A DNA stretch of 64,000 nucleotides, taken from positions 62,001-126,000 of the forward strand of contig SAXG01000037.1 of the NCBI GenBank assembly GCA_012932865.1. The letters run 5' to 3'. Below the pieces are notes generated by a model, which made no database searches, was not told the DNA's origin, and worked only from the letters and a program-made list of their open reading frames with translations. Origin of the DNA: Amylostereum areolatum. Taxonomy: Eukaryota; Basidiomycota; Agaricomycetes; Russulales; Stereaceae. Below, piece by piece: positions 31,465-44,622 of the stretch (the stretch's first letter is position 1; every line of letters begins with the position of its first letter). A program made the position numbers and the translations under genes.

Positions 31465-34400
31465 CTTAGCCTCGGAATCCACGTATTTCTGTACCGTGTT
31501 CCGTTCTCAGTGCACCTCGTTCTTTTCCATGTTTATCCATGTTCTATGCCTCCTCACGTACCCATCTTTTACCTGGACTCTCATTGAACCTATGCAATGT
31601 CAAATTCGTTACATCGTGTGATGTCTTACGATCCCTCCGAGGGGTCCACCTATCGATCGCGACTCATCCAAATGATTGCAACCGACGCGACCAAGGCGCA
31701 TGACGAAACTTGCGTGGACGCCTGGTACATCTGACATATGTACGTTCACTTCCTCTGGTTTCCGATGCTTTCCGTGCATACAATCCACCAGTTTAGCCTG
31801 AGCTGCTCATTGTTAGCGCACAAAGGGAGCCCCGCGTTTGGATGGGTTCTTCGTGAGAAACCGATAAATGGAAGACATGTAGCACGTATGGCACCAGCGT
31901 TTAGCAGACGCCACCATGGCATTGGGTTGGTATTGTACGACGATCACTGCCTGCTATGACATTCACAGTTTCCAGAATACATGTGAAGTACACGTCTACG
32001 GCCTACGGCGCTGCGCCCGCGGACGACCGAGGGGAATACTCAAGGACGTTCATGGTTAGAACGGCAAGGCACTTGGGCTGAGTTGGGCATCGTTTTGTGC
32101 AGGGTACGGGACAGACTGTCGAGGCAATGCGGATGATGATGATGCGAGCACTCGAAATCTGCGTATGAGTATGAAAGGTGCGACGAGGGAGGGTAGTTCC
32201 CTGTGCGAGAACGCACCTGAAAGTACGAGGCGTACTTACCTACCGCAAGGACTGAAGCCGGATTCATTGGCCCACAAGACTATCCAGTAACGTCTGTCAA
32301 ACAAGACGGACTAATCAGAAAAGTTGGGTACCCGTACTGATGTAGAACTCACTAGAGGGCGCGCATTGTCATCGGATTGAAGTCCGAACGACTCATGGTC
32401 TTGCTTATGTTCACCCATCCGGACCTATTCCAGCCTCTCCTGGTCTTCCCCGTCCTCAGGCATCCGACCGTCCTTGTGTCTCCTGCCCCGAGTCGCCACC
32501 CCAGATCCGACAGGTGTGATTTTTCGCCGCTGTTCGACCGCCCAAACCCCTCCACAACATGCTCTGAGCTTCCCAAAAAAGTCCATCTTTTTGGAACTAC
32601 ATCCCACCTGTCGGTCCTTGGCATTCACACCGAGATGAAAGATGGCTTCAATTACATTCATATACGCATGCCTTTGGTCGGCTCCATCAGGTCAGTACAC
32701 TTCACATTGTCACATTGATCCTTCACACCAAGTCCGTATTCCCACCGTTACCCAGGGGATTGTGGAAACTGGTTAGGAGATGGCTCCGCCGATAGGTGAC
32801 GCGCATGGTTTTGGTTAGCTTGTAAAACATGCGGTGAAGTTATCATGGCGATGAGCACGCCGTCGACGTCAACCAGCCTTAGCAGTAGGGACGTATCCAG
32901 TACGATACGGTATCGCTGGATGCATATAGGTCCACCTTGTCCGCACTATGCGAAGTTGAAGATCGCAAAATGTGCGGTTCTAGGTTTGAGGCTTGAGAGG
33001 CTGAACAGACGTTGGACGGAAAGGATGGGCGGCGCGTTCTCCGGACATATTCCTTCGACGAGATGGGCTAGAGAACGAGCTTCCTTGGAAAGGAATTCGG
33101 AGCAGAACTCGTTTGGATAGATACACGACGGGGGACCGGAGGAACAGGCCACCGATACCTCAATGGTTCTCCGTTGGGAGACCTTCGACGTTGTGGAACG
33201 GCTAGCGTTTTCCCGCACTGGAACCGGTGTAAGTCCTAGGTTTTCATAGAGCCTGCAGTTCGAATATGAGCAGGGGGCACGAAATAGTCATAATTAGGAC
33301 AAGTACGCACAGAGTGAAAAATTGCGATCCCAGGGCATTTCGTCCTTAGGTGCCAGTAACATGAAGAGGCGGTGTTCAGTCACCTTTTCGAGATTCATTT
33401 GATATCCTGACACTTCATGCACCCCATGAGCTCCGCCGACCATCACGACACCTCCGGGACAAGGTGTTTTGAACATCATGGAAGGACCGTAGTCATCTGA
33501 CGAGCGTCCTCGGAACGGCGGAGAATTCCAGGTCTTCGAACGGCCTTGGAGGCTGGGTAAATGGCCGATGAGGACGTTGGGTGGTCGGCGATAACATGGT
33601 ACAAGGCAGTGAAAATCCATGTATTGAGCACCAGGATGGAGAGACATCGATCCGTCGATCCAAAAGGCGACCCGAATGCATGAAACAGGGTCAACGAGGA
33701 ATGCTGGATTCCTCGGGGTCGATCCTGAGCTTGGAGGAGTTTACAGCGCCGGAACGTCTTCACAGATTTTCTTCACGAGATATCAGGTGGGGTGTGGGAC
33801 TGGTGAGGGTAGCTTGAGGGACCGTGTAGGCGGATGTGGTCGCTCCCTATCATGTTTTGTCAGTTACATCGCTTTCCGGTGCGGGGACCGAGAATCATAC
33901 ATACCTACAGAGCCTTCCACATTGATCCATGGCCACGTTTTCGAATGTAAGACCGAAAATTCTGGAACATTGAGGTCAGCGCTTGAAGCAGACTTCGGAG
34001 GATCGGGACCTACCTCGACCAAAACCCGACGATCAAAACATATCTCAACCATACGATCTTGTCTTCAGATGCAAGGATATAGTACAGTAGCGTGGAAGAT
34101 TGACTGGACCTCGGATGCTTGAGTCTAAGACGACCTTAAAACCCAGATTAGTCAACCACGCTCACTCTTGCATAAGCCACGCACCGGGCAACCCGAAGTG
34201 AGCACAGCTTAGTCTTCGAACCGTCTTTGCTGGAACCGCAAAGCATCATGGTACTGTTATGAAGCAAGAGAGTCAAGGCGACGCTCGACCCGAAGGGGTG
34301 AATTGATCGTCGTATCCATGATGTCGCAAAGGCTGTGACTTGTCTTCCGAGTAAGAGTGCTTTCTAGTGGAGACGGAGTGGACACATTGGAGGTACTGGA

Positions 34401-34480
34401 AGGTGAACGTTGAATGTTGTCGGAACCTTAGAGACGTGACGTGGTCGAATGAAAACATCCAACATGAAGCGACGCCGAAG
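31465..34480. other. no supported gene
   Basis: Many short frames on both strands overlap without a continuous spliceable product. Minus-strand pieces around 32.35-32.66 and 33.3-33.8 kb look like decayed exons, but I cannot name them. Confidence 0.35.
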
Positions 34481-34486
34481 GCAAAC

Positions 34487-34604
34487 CCAAGGGGCATGCG
34501 GAGTAAAAATCCCGGCATGAACCCCCCCAGGATCCCGCAAATTGCCGGGATGTGAGCTCGCGATGCCGACGTGCCGAAGTCGATGACGTAATGTGCTTTC
34601 GAGC
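34487..34604 (+). repeat. left arm of a 118-bp inverted repeat
   Basis: It begins CCAAGGGGCATGCGGAG and is the reverse complement of 36525-36642 with three mismatches and no gaps. GCAAAC stands directly outside it (34481-34486). Confidence 0.9.
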
Positions 34605-35924
34605 GATGCTCTGATCGCGAGTACATCAGCGAAAAAACGTTTGGCTTCAATACATTTACAAGGCTTTACAAAGGCCATAATACTCACCGTACGGTGAACT
34701 TTTCACCCAGTTTTAGAGGACCAAGTTTCAGTTTTGCAATGCCGCCGCAAGCTTTGACAATGACACAGAAGTGCCACGAAACGGTGAGCTAAACCTAAAC
34801 TTTAGGTTGATTCTCCGGCTTTCTTTCCCCTTATGGGAATATAGCCCTCTCGATTACTTGCGATATTTTAATATTATTTAATCGATTTGTTTTTGAATGA
34901 TAAATGATCTTGTCTAATTTCAAACAGCTAAGTTAAGGACATAAACTATAAGGACAGTACAGTGTATTATAATCAAGTCTACACTCCGAAGTACTGTAGA
35001 CGGAGAATGTCAGCTACGATGTAAAGGTATCAAGGAGCAAAGGGGACGTACCGTGCGCTCACCCAATGTCTGATAATAGGGCCTCTAAGATACCATGGAT
35101 GTCAGTTCGCGGTCAAACTCGAAAGAAAAGTACACGCACCTTGAACTTCTCGAAGTCGCGTCTCCGGTTGTTGGAGAGGCTGGCTGAGGGCGAGGGCGAC
35201 TTTTAAGCACCACGCTGCAGGGGTAGTCCGGGGTCCTGAAGCGCAGCCATGCGGGATCGCGTTTCGACGGTAGAGCTCGGAGAGAGGCTCAGAGAGTGAG
35301 CTTGAGCTTGTTTTAAGCTCTTGAACGCTCGGAATTCCTCGGTCCGCCGTCCGAGCGATCAAAGCGTCGGTGTCGTCGTCCTTTCGTGAACTTGCAATCC
35401 CTGCCAAAATGCTCGCAAGCCTCTCAGGGTTATATGAAAACCTTCAGCGGGACGGACCTGTTTTGGATCTGGAGCAAGCCTTGGCGAGGCGAATCCAAGA
35501 TAGTGGAAGGCTGGTATGCGTCGGTGGATACCCTTACAATGGATTACATAATCGATTAAGCCTTGTAAACGACACGCGGAAAAAACTGAGGAACGCTTTT
35601 TCGCTGATGTACTGTATCCCAAGGTCATCCACTAGCAGGACCATCTTTCTCTTATATTAGTCTCTCACTGCATCCTTTGCTGACCTCTTCAACCCTCTCA
35701 TTCCAATATCTGGCTTACCAACAGCCTGAATTTGATAGAAACACGGCTCAGAATTGTGTGGTCCATCAAATTTACGGGATGACATCTCCCTCACAGCCTG
35801 AGGCCTGTTTTCTTTTGGCTCAAGGCTTTAGTTTACATTATTGGGGTGTGTTTTTCCCCGTGTTCTTCTACTATTTCCCGCTAACAGAACTCCCCTCTCC
35901 AGCCATGGTTACTTTTCTCCATCA

Positions 35925-36388
35925 ATGGCAGTCTGCACCTGCATGCTCGGAGTCGGTAAGTATCCCGTACGGAGGCATGCATCCTTTGGTTCCCAAGCTA
36001 ATCTTTCCACAGGTGTTCCTATTGCAGATCTCATCGCCCTCTCTCACCAGTGGCTGTCCTTTTGTTCGTTGTCCTCGCTTGTCTCCCTCTCGTTATCCGC
36101 TCGTTGTCCTCACTCATTGTCCTTTGTCATCATCTGGCCTCGTTATCTTCTCGCTTCCCCTCATTATTCTCTTGCCACGGACCTCTAAAATCTTTATATC
36201 ATGTTCTTCTATTTATACACGCTCTGGAGCATGAAGTCAGGAACATAAATTCAGGAGGATGGGTGGTACAGAAACAGAAACAGAAACAGGTAGATGATGA
36301 GCACGATGAGCGCACTGAGCAACTCAAAGAGTCCATTGCCGGTTCAAGGGTTAGATATGTCAGTTCACATCACCTTTGGCCTTTGTGA
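35925..36388 (+). CDS. possible small TM protein, TM-C, inside the inverted-repeat element
   Basis: Exons 35925-35955 and 36051-36388 give 122 residues. The hydrophobic helix (CMLGV, then VAVLLFVVLACLPLVI) is split by a phase-1 intron exactly as in the other members of the set. The tail is polar with a Lys/Gln repeat (QKQKQKQ) and acidic stretches. It lacks the P-x-W-F motif, a signal peptide and the second intron. The match to the family rests on layout only, so this may be chance. Confidence 0.33.
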
Positions 36389-36524
36389 TCTGGAGGATAG
36401 TACACTGCTCTCTGGAGCCAGATGCTGTGCGATTTTTCATGCTCTCAAATGGACGGCGGCGGCGTGCTAGGTATGTAAGTATGTATCTGCAAGGCAGCGC
36501 GGACTCGGAGCACGAAGCTGATCA

Positions 36525-36642
36525 GCTCGAAAGCATATTACGTCATCGACTTCGGCGCGTCGGCATCACGAGCTCACATCCCGGCAATTTGCGGGATCCT
36601 GGGGGGGTTCATGCCGGGATTTTTACTCCGCATGCCCCTTGG
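36525..36642 (-). repeat. right arm of the 118-bp inverted repeat
   Basis: Reverse complement of 34487-34604 (115/118). It is followed directly by GCAAAC (36643-36648). It also contains the internal near-palindrome CCCGGCAATTTGCGGG. Confidence 0.9.
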
Positions 36643-36648
36643 GCAAAC

Positions 36649-38700
36649 CCTATCAAAACGACTTGTTACGCAACGTTCACTAGTAGACAGTGAGAAATAG
36701 TCCTACCCGTGTGCTATCCATAGCAAACGAACGAGTCCTAACCGGTACGGGAGAGATTGAGCGACAGGTTTGACGACTAGGCCATTCTGAAAATAAGATT
36801 GGTCAGTGACCGAACAACTGAGACAGGCTGAGCCTAACGACGCATGCGTACGTTGTACATATGTCTTCCCTTCCCTAAACCACTTCAGCTTCTAACCACG
36901 CTCATTCCCGTGGACTCCGGAGGACCTCGAACTTGCAAGATAGGGCCACCGCGTCCAGTCACATCACCATACTATCGTCGGAGCCTTCGAGGGTCGATCT
37001 GGCGGTTTCTGACATGTTGGTGCGGGGAAAGGGGTAGTTTTAGGTCAGTGTTGGCATCGGGGGGCGCCATTGAGAGAGAGAGAGGTAAAAATATGAGAGT
37101 AGAAGGGCGAGCGTGACGATACTAGGAGGAAGACAAGGGAATTGGGGTCAGCGGCGTGCGGAGACAGAAATTTTCAGGACCAATGATTATCGTCGGACGA
37201 ATGGAAATCAAACAAAGCCCAGGGCAAGAGATTGGAACGTAGTTCCATCAAATAGACACCGGTGAACAGGGGGTGTACGATGTAACTGTAGTCCGTGCGT
37301 GCTGGCCTGCTTCCAGCGACCACTCCGTACCGCTGACTGAAACGGCACAAGTACAACTCGCTATAGCCCAAGGCCTGAGGGGTTGCCGGGTCACGGTCCG
37401 CTCCTGGGTGGGCAGGGAGGAGGAGATCATGGAAGGCATTGGGCAATGACCCGCGAGTCCTTGGTGAGTCGGCAGCGAGTCCACTATTGTCGATGCATCC
37501 CCGACCCCGCTGTGCTCGTCCAACCTCAGGCTCCCATAATTCCCTTCAACTTGGGTTTTAACGGTGCGTCGTTGGTGCGTTTGGCTCCTTGGCTTCGAGG
37601 GTTAGCTTCGAGGGTCCAATGTGACGGGCCACTGTCCGATTTCTCCATAGAAACATCACGACCGCGACATAGGGCTATGAGCGTCGGTGGAAGGGGGTCG
37701 ATTCGGCCAAGTCTTCGCTCCGATGGGGAGTCAATATCATCCGGAGTCGGCATGTCAGGACGTTGGTGCTGAGGATCTCTGTGCGTATTCGTCATCTTCA
37801 GGACCGAGCAGTAGGTTGACTGTTAGTTCGTTCGTCGTTGATGCAGGTCAATTGTCGGTGCATGGTCTCCGGTCTACGTCGACTTATCAGAGTTTCGGGG
37901 AACCCTTGATAAGATAAAGAACACACCTTCGTGAAAAATATGGCAGGTCCAGTCGTAGGCATCGAAGGTGATGATAGCGGCGTCAGAAGACGAGGGATTG
38001 TTATGTTGAACAGGGGGGGTTCCGTGGTCGACGCTGATCCTGCGCCGCGCTTTGCAGGTGGTTGTAAACCGTCCTTGATTGCCTTGAACGACCTGACCTT
38101 TGTCTGCAGACGCAAGGTGTTTCTAACGAAGAATACTCACCATTGCCGTCGATGCTCAGTCGCTATCCTCCTGGTTGACTCGTGGAACCAGACAGCGCAT
38201 GTTGAGATCTTGAGAGGTCGCCACTGCAATTGTATTGCGATTTCGGTTACCGGATATGGCGACTGGGCGCAAAATCCAGGATTCTGTCTATTCAAAAGAC
38301 AAAATGTCGGATGTGCGGGTTCACAGACCTTGAAGCTCCCGCGTTGGCTCCGCGTTGGACGGTTGCAGTGTTAATGATGTGTCTGGGACTCTAGGTTGCT
38401 TCACATTGAGATGGTGGGTTGTTCCAGTCGTCCGTGAAGAATACAGAATTGTTCCCATGATGGACAATATCTCCCGAGGCTGAAGTCGATGGGGGACGAA
38501 GAAGATTTTTGGCGCTCTCCCCAGGACTCGTCCGCGGCTCGCCCCGCGCCGCATCAATACAGTCGTCCCTCTCTCTTTCTCTGATGTTTCAGACCTTCAA
38601 TTGTCACTGGATTTCGTTCGAAGTTATCCCTTCGCTTGTAGTTCCCAACGCATCTCCCACAAGCTGTGCACAACACATGTTTATGGCATGTTGCTGACTT
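36649..38700. other. no supported gene
   Basis: There are only overlapping short frames. A minus-strand stretch near 37.93-38.1 kb reads as an open exon (containing SSSDAAIITFDAYDWTCHIF) before a GTGTG donor-like site, but I found no flanking exons. Near 38.73 kb a short hydrophobic run (MTSSLVSILAKSLFYF) ends at a phase-1 GTATG, possibly a scrap of the membrane-protein family. Confidence 0.3.
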
Positions 38701-39176
38701 TCCCCTCTCATGCTTCCCGGGCCTTTGGTTCAATGACATCATCTCTTGTGTCTATCCTGGCGAAGAGTCTCTTTTATTTCGGTATGTTCCCACATAAAGT
38801 CTGTTAGAATCTATCGCTCATGTCAATCCGTCTTCACTCTCTTCTGAACGGGTTTTCCTCGACGTTTCCAGACTCGCCGAACGGCCGGACCGTACATCCC
38901 ATGATCCCGGTGTATGTAGACCATACAAAGGATCCTTATCCTTTGCTACGCACCTACCCCCAGATTCGGAAACGAACCACTCTTGCTCCGACAGGCTGTG
39001 ACTCTCCTGGTTTTTGCGGCGACAGACTGTTTTGAGTACGCAAATCCTATCCCGATGCCGGTGAGTGACTCCCCATAACTGGAGTATAAAGCTGATGCCC
39101 TACTGGCAGCAACACGGACATCCCTTCTCTGTTTTCATACGACCGGAAAGTCTCTGATCCCTCTACCGTTACTGCT

Positions 39177-39777
39177 ATGCGCTTGGAAGACTGCCAAACG
39201 GAATGCTCGGCGTTGGCGGATGGAACCCCACGGATGACCTCAACAGCGCGGGTTATCATCATTGCGCTGCCTCCCAGCCTCGGTATGAACCCCCTCCCCC
39301 CCTTATCATCAAGGTCTGACATTCAGATTCCGTGCAGTCACCCTGTTCCTTGTCTCGCTCCTTGCATCCCGGGAAATCAGGCACCTGGTTCGGAGGTTCT
39401 TCGAGGGTATGCAGAGTCATTTTGTCCCCCGCCGCCCTCATTTCATCGTCTGATTGGTGAGGATTATAGGCCTCTGGATTCGCTCACAATCGATACCTCT
39501 AACTTTAGCCATCATCACCGAGCGGTACCGCATCTCTTACATCCTTGGTCAGTTGTTTGAGCAACGCCCGGGCGGAGAGGAGACGCGCGCGGATATAAGC
39601 TACGCCGCGCGCGCAGACGGACGAACGTCCGGGGCTCTGCTACCCACCGACGCCGAGATGGGAACACCTCTCCAGGAGGCGATGGTGCGGCTCGATGATC
39701 GGCACGCCTTCATCACCGGCGGACAATTCACAATCCCTAGAAACTCAGAGGAGACCCGACATATCCGTCCTGCATAG
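39177..39777 (+). CDS. small single-TM protein, TM-D
   Basis: Exons 39177-39282, 39338-39406 and 39470-39777 give 160 residues from this ATG. The helix runs TSTARVIIIALPPSL, then VTLFLVSLLA across a phase-1 intron. A basic helix REIRHLVRRFF follows, then a second phase-1 intron and a tail starting GLWIRSQ and ending ETRHIRPA. The frame is also open upstream to an AG at about 39108, so a signal-peptide exon may exist, though I could not find it. Strong local similarity with TM-G (TSRIILVALLPSL) and the 39.9 kb relic (PMIIIAVRLPPS) ties it to the set. The 69-nt middle exon is the shortest of the group and lacks the P-x-W-F motif. Confidence 0.5.
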
Positions 39778-39923
39778 AGGCTTCCAAGCTGTATCAGATC
39801 TGGCCTCGAAAGCGAAGTTAGTCCCGTTGTCGCATGCGTTTCTCCGCCATTCTATCATATACCTATACTTGCACAGCCCGCCTCGTGTTCCTCTACCGCA
39901 GTAAGATACCAACCCGCTCAGCC

Positions 39924-40740
39924 ATGCGACACGTTCGACCTGCAAAAGTCCTGTTCCATTTGACCGTGACCTTATATCCGCTGCTATCCCTGTCCAACTT
40001 TGCGTGCAAGTACTCCATCATATTGCCAACAATTTTACCCGATGAAAGAGTACGATCGTTCCATGAGAAATTGCGGCTAGCCAATGGCCATGACTTATCG
40101 CTACCTGAGACCTCTTTCGCGTCGACCACGATCAGAGAGGCCAAGGATGCTTTCTGCGCGTGTACGGATAACTTGGCGACGGGTGGTCGGAGGGGAATTG
40201 TCAGTTGATCGAAAGATCTGAGGTCTTTGGCAAAGGGGGAGGTTCTCGTCAAAATGGACGCCACCTTCGTGTTGGTCAGTGCTCCATTCGCAATCCCTCG
40301 CATAGCATTGGCGCACAGTGATCTTCGTCCTACCAGTCCTGGTTTAAGCTGAGTCGCTTGTTTCAATCCGACATTCAGTTACCCTACCACCTTTGATTCC
40401 TCTTGTGGCTCCGATGATTATCATCGCCGTTCGCCTGCCGCCCAGTGCAAGTACATTGTTCCCGTCGCCTCGGCGCCTTGATATACGTGTATCGATGAGC
40501 ATTGCAATGCTAGGGCGCACATGCTTCATGCGCCTCCGGCACTCCGAGTTGGGAGCTGCCTTCGCTAGCTCTGTCATGCACGCTTCTACATATATACTTT
40601 GGCGATCACGGTGTGTAGCCTGGACGACACTTCATGCAGCGTTGCTCGCGGCGGTCTCCGCCTTCAGTTGCGCCGGGTATCGAGCACGTGTGTATTGTAG
40701 ACGGTTAGAAATGCGAGAATGGGCAATTCGCGCTTCGTGA
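39924..40740 (+). pseudogene. likely decayed TM family copy, TM-E
   Basis: An ATG at 39924 opens a signal-peptide-like stretch (VLFHLTVTLYPLLSLSNFA) with about 95 codons. A second piece near 40.39-40.45 kb has LVAPMIIIAVRLPPS, matching the half-helix of TM-D, ending at a phase-1 GTACA. A third piece (RTCFMRLRHSELGAAFASS) follows after a usable acceptor at about 40.53 kb. The connection between the first two pieces is unclear and no clean three-exon frame results, so I treat it as decayed or incompletely modelled. Confidence 0.33.
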
Positions 40741-43700
40741 TAGTTGTGAATTTCTCTTGTTTCGACAGGCCTAACGTTAAATTCACAGGTACGAAAAAAA
40801 CCTGCGTGGTTTCCGATGCCACGGACATTGCTGCAAGCGAGTGTAAATGGCATGAGCAAGGATACGGGTCGCAACATAGAATGTACTTCACATGGTGCGC
40901 GCTTGGGAGGCTGGCATATACATGTTGTGGTCGTAATTATCGAGGCGCCCGCTCACCCTGTCGGCAGTTTCAGGCCTGTGCAGTGTGCTCGTCCCCGTCA
41001 TCGGCCACCGCATCGACCGCCCATCTTCCGTTGATAACTGAAGCTATAACTTCATCCGATCAGCTGGTTCTGACCCCTGTGTTCGCCCCCGAAACAGTGG
41101 ATTTTCTTCGGTGGACTCCGATCCACGAGGTGCACAAGCTCGCACAAGCCTCTGATCGTCAACGGCATGGCAAAGGCGCGCTCCGGGCGCGCTCCTCGAC
41201 GCGGAATAAGCCATTTGGCACCCACGATCTTCCCCTTTCCAGAAGAACGGTCATTCCATTTCGCTCGCACGCGGATCTGCCTTAGAAACACCGAGGATAG
41301 GATAACCAATTATTGTCGACCACCTCCGCGGCGCCAAAGTCCGAACACGCGCGTGCTCGAGCACCAGCCTTCTCATAGAGATAGAGATGCGATTCCATGC
41401 TACTAGGGTGGATATGGAGAAGGGACACATGGATAACGTAAACGCTCACAATGTCGAGGAGATCGAACGTGCGGCAGACTCCGTAGGCCCGTGTGAGTTC
41501 CCCATTCCCCAGGACAGGCGTCCATGAGTTATAGGGCGGCCTATAGTAGGGCTCCGGGTGGGAGCGAGGTTGTCTCGGATCCAAACGTTGGAACTCGAAC
41601 CGAGGGCGCAAAGGACGAGCATGGGTACGAGACTAGGAGCGGGCGCCAACCATAATAAGCACCCGCAAGATTGGAGGGGGGCGGCAAATGCCTTGTTCGT
41701 ACCTTCGTATATACCTTAATTACGATCACGGTCCTGACCTAGGCTGTGGCGGCGCCCCACGGAGGACAAAGTGTCGGCTCTATTGTTTGTCGGGAACATC
41801 GAAGGCAGAGGCGCCCATGAGGGTTGGGACTGAAGTACTTACTGAAACTCCATGGCCCCCACGTGGGGAGCGAGTGGACGACGGCGTGGGATTACAGACT
41901 AATACCAATGAGTTAGATGAACGTTATATGTAAACGTTGAACTTTCCGTGAATACGCGAACCTTGGAGCTTGGAGCGTTGAGTCAGAGCGTCGGAGATCT
42001 CGGGAGGAGGCCCACTGAGCTGTAACACTGCTTCAAGCTTTCAAACCGAACTGGCAGACCGAGAATCGAGCCAGTCACGGTAGCATGTTGCAGCCCGCCG
42101 ATTGCTATCGTTCATATGGCGAGATCCGTAGACTGAATTCTTTCACGGAACTGGTCAGGGAAGATAGCGTTCAGATGCATGCGACGCTTGAAATACACGC
42201 GAAATAGGATTTAAGAACAACAAGTTAACGCTGGATACGGTGGCGCGGGAGGATGAACTTGCCGACAGCTTGTCCGATGCACCGATGACGCGGCGGCAGG
42301 CTGCCGTGTTCAGAGTTACGCCACCGTCATACACGGTGGTGGTATGCTTTCATGGGGTTCCTTTTCTCTGTACGACATCTGATGGTTATGGAAGTTGGTT
42401 TAGTGCGAGGGGACATGTGTAGTAGGTGTGATGCTGCTGGCGGACGCCGGAGACCAAAACTTTGGGCCCTGTGGTTTGAATTCAGATCCCGCCGAGGCCC
42501 TCGACGCGCGCAGTTGTCCGGGTCCGTCGGCCGTCGCAACTCGGACATCGACAATATCGACGACTCGATCAGTCTCAATGTACACCGACTCGGAGGAGTT
42601 GTAGGAACAACGGACGAGACGCAACACGTTCCAAGTTGCAATGGCGGCCGGCCGGTTACAACTTACACCAGTGTACTGTGAGTTTTCGGATTTTGTGAAC
42701 ACCGTTGTGTAGCATAATCAACTTGAACGGTCTAATACCCACAGGCTCCAGCTCGGCGAGGTGTTGGTGTGCGACTTCATGGACCCTTATACAAACTGGA
42801 GACATGATATGAGCCTGCGTGTAAACCAGAGGTGTGTTTTCCGCGACCGACGCTTCGATACTCTTCGCGCATCACGGAAAGCGCCGCACGAATTTCGAGC
42901 TCACGACGCTCTAGGTTTAGGTGTTGAACGATGAGTGTCAACTGCCGCTTACCAGCAGGATGTCTGGAAGTCTGCGAAAACGGTGAAGGACAGCGGCCCG
43001 CAGTGACGGGGTGAGCCTGGAGGTGCTGGACGCCCCTACTAATCGATTCAGCTTCGAGAGGCAAATGAAACACTAGACCTAAGCTGATCAGCGTGCCGCT
43101 GCTTTTGATGGACAATGTTGTGGAAAAGGGAAAATGCACCCGTGCAACGCCTCAAAACCCCGTCGAATTCTCCCGTCCGGCTTGAGAAAGTCTCACAGAG
43201 CTCGTCCTCATCGAAACGGGGCTTTGGAGTTACCGTGGTCAACGGTAGGTACCAGGCTTGTTCTTCCTATCCTATGTCTAAAGATATTATTGGGTGTTAG
43301 ATATCATGGCCCTTGATTCTTCCAACCTTACTCTGCTCTTGCATCACTCTTTCCTCCGTGTGGTATAGAAGCCTGGTTTCCGTGCTTGCCAGGGCAAATT
43401 GGTCTCTTGCGCTGCCGTCCGCCGCGCGACGAGTCTATTCATGAGTAGCAAGATGGGAGTAGAAGGGTAAGCGTCAAGGGCTGGTTTGGCGCTGTTGAGA
43501 CGCCTGATCAAGCGCTATTCCTCCCCCTGCAGCTTCTTCCGACGTTCCGTTCTACAACGAGCTCCGCCATCTGCTCTTCCATCGCGGGAACTCCGGCATC
43601 TATTCCACCCCCACGATCTAAGCCATGCTCCCGCGGCGAATGCATAGCCATTCCATCGGAATGGAAGGAACGCGCCGAATCGCACCCTCAACCGCCTACA

Positions 43701-44126
43701 CCCGAACGCATGCGCCGTCCAGGCAAGCAATGTGGCCCTAGAGATTCTTACAAGGTATGTCGTAATCAAGAACTATCTTACCCGCTGTTTGGTGTCCTAA
43801 CTTCATCTCCGCACGGCTGGCAGTGCACCAATTAGCCCTACAAAGCCCAGGTCGACATGTCACGTTCTTCCCCATCAATCTCCTCCCTCTCACTCTTGAC
43901 GACATACCCTCCCGTTCCCTGCGCCCCCCTACTCCAACGCCCTCACCTTCTCTCATCCCACAAAATCCCTGCCACACCACCCGAACACTCGACGGCGTTG
44001 TCTGTCTGCAAGTTAGCGTCAGTATGTGATCTTTCCCATGCGCACATCATCACCATCTTGCCGTCCCCCTCCTTCTGCTAAACTCTCGATCGCTCACTGT
44101 TTGATAGTTGAGTAACCTCCGTCATC
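40741..44126. other. no supported gene
   Basis: Short frames only. A minus frame at 42400-42702 and one at 42777-43139 are of ordinary composition. At 43857-44030 a Ser/Pro-rich frame ends at GTATG just before TM-F and could be an upstream exon, but I could not join it in frame. Confidence 0.3.
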
Positions 44127-44622
44127 ATGATCATGGCAATGTTTGCGAACGCCGCGCGTACGGATGCTTCAATCACGTCCTCGGACACAAGAGTCGCCAT
44201 CATCGCTGCGGTCAACATTCTCGGTACGTCGTGTGCCCCCCTCGATACGGTCGATCTCGAGATGTAACGTCACTTCCCAAGCTGTTCTATTCATCGTCGC
44301 TTGCATTCTCGCTGGTCTATGTCAACGCCGCACTCCGGTCTGGTTTGTCTACGTCGTCAACGCTGCGGAACATCTTGTGCTAGGTATGTCTGGTCAACTC
44401 GTGCTCTTTACCCACCCCCACCCCCCCATAAATATCCGTTATAATACCCTCCGTGTATATATCTCGTCGCTCACCCTTACTGTAGATGTGTGGATGTATA
44501 TCACCAACGCCGTCCGGAACGCAGTCATTTTCGTCAATGCACCTGCCCCCGACGCGAGTCACGTGCACCGCCACAGGCGTCGCCACATGCCCATGGCAGT
44601 CGCCCCTCGAGTCCCTCGCTGA
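44127..44622 (+). CDS. small single-TM protein, TM-F
   Basis: Exons 44127-44223, 44282-44383 and 44486-44622 give 111 residues. A short polar N-terminus leads to the helix RVAIIAAVNIL, then AVLFIVACILAGL across a phase-1 intron. The motif CQRRTPVWFVYVVNAA follows, then a phase-1 intron and DVWMYITNAV, and a His/Arg-rich tail (HVHRHRRRHMP). It has no signal peptide in this model; an upstream exon cannot be excluded. The 102-nt middle exon equals that of TM-G. This copy shows the family motif in its clearest form together with TM-H. Confidence 0.6.

Larger units (their letters stand above)
34487..36642. mobile_element. candidate 2.16-kb inverted-repeat transposon without a transposase
   Basis: The 118-bp arms are 115/118 identical. 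GCAAAC occurs immediately outside both arms (34481-34486 and 36643-36648), as a 6-bp target duplication would. The match can be stretched to GGCAAACCC if the arms are set two bases shorter, so the exact length (6 to 9 bp) is uncertain. No transposase is seen in the 1,920-bp interior, so it would be non-autonomous. It contains the weak membrane-protein candidate at 35.9 kb and an AT-rich stretch (34.8-35.0 kb). Confidence 0.65.

Noticed and set aside
44143..44622. Unspliced 159-codon plus frame through TM-F
   Set aside because: It reads through an evident intron; only the spliced frame starting at 44127 gives a continuous helix and the conserved exon structure.
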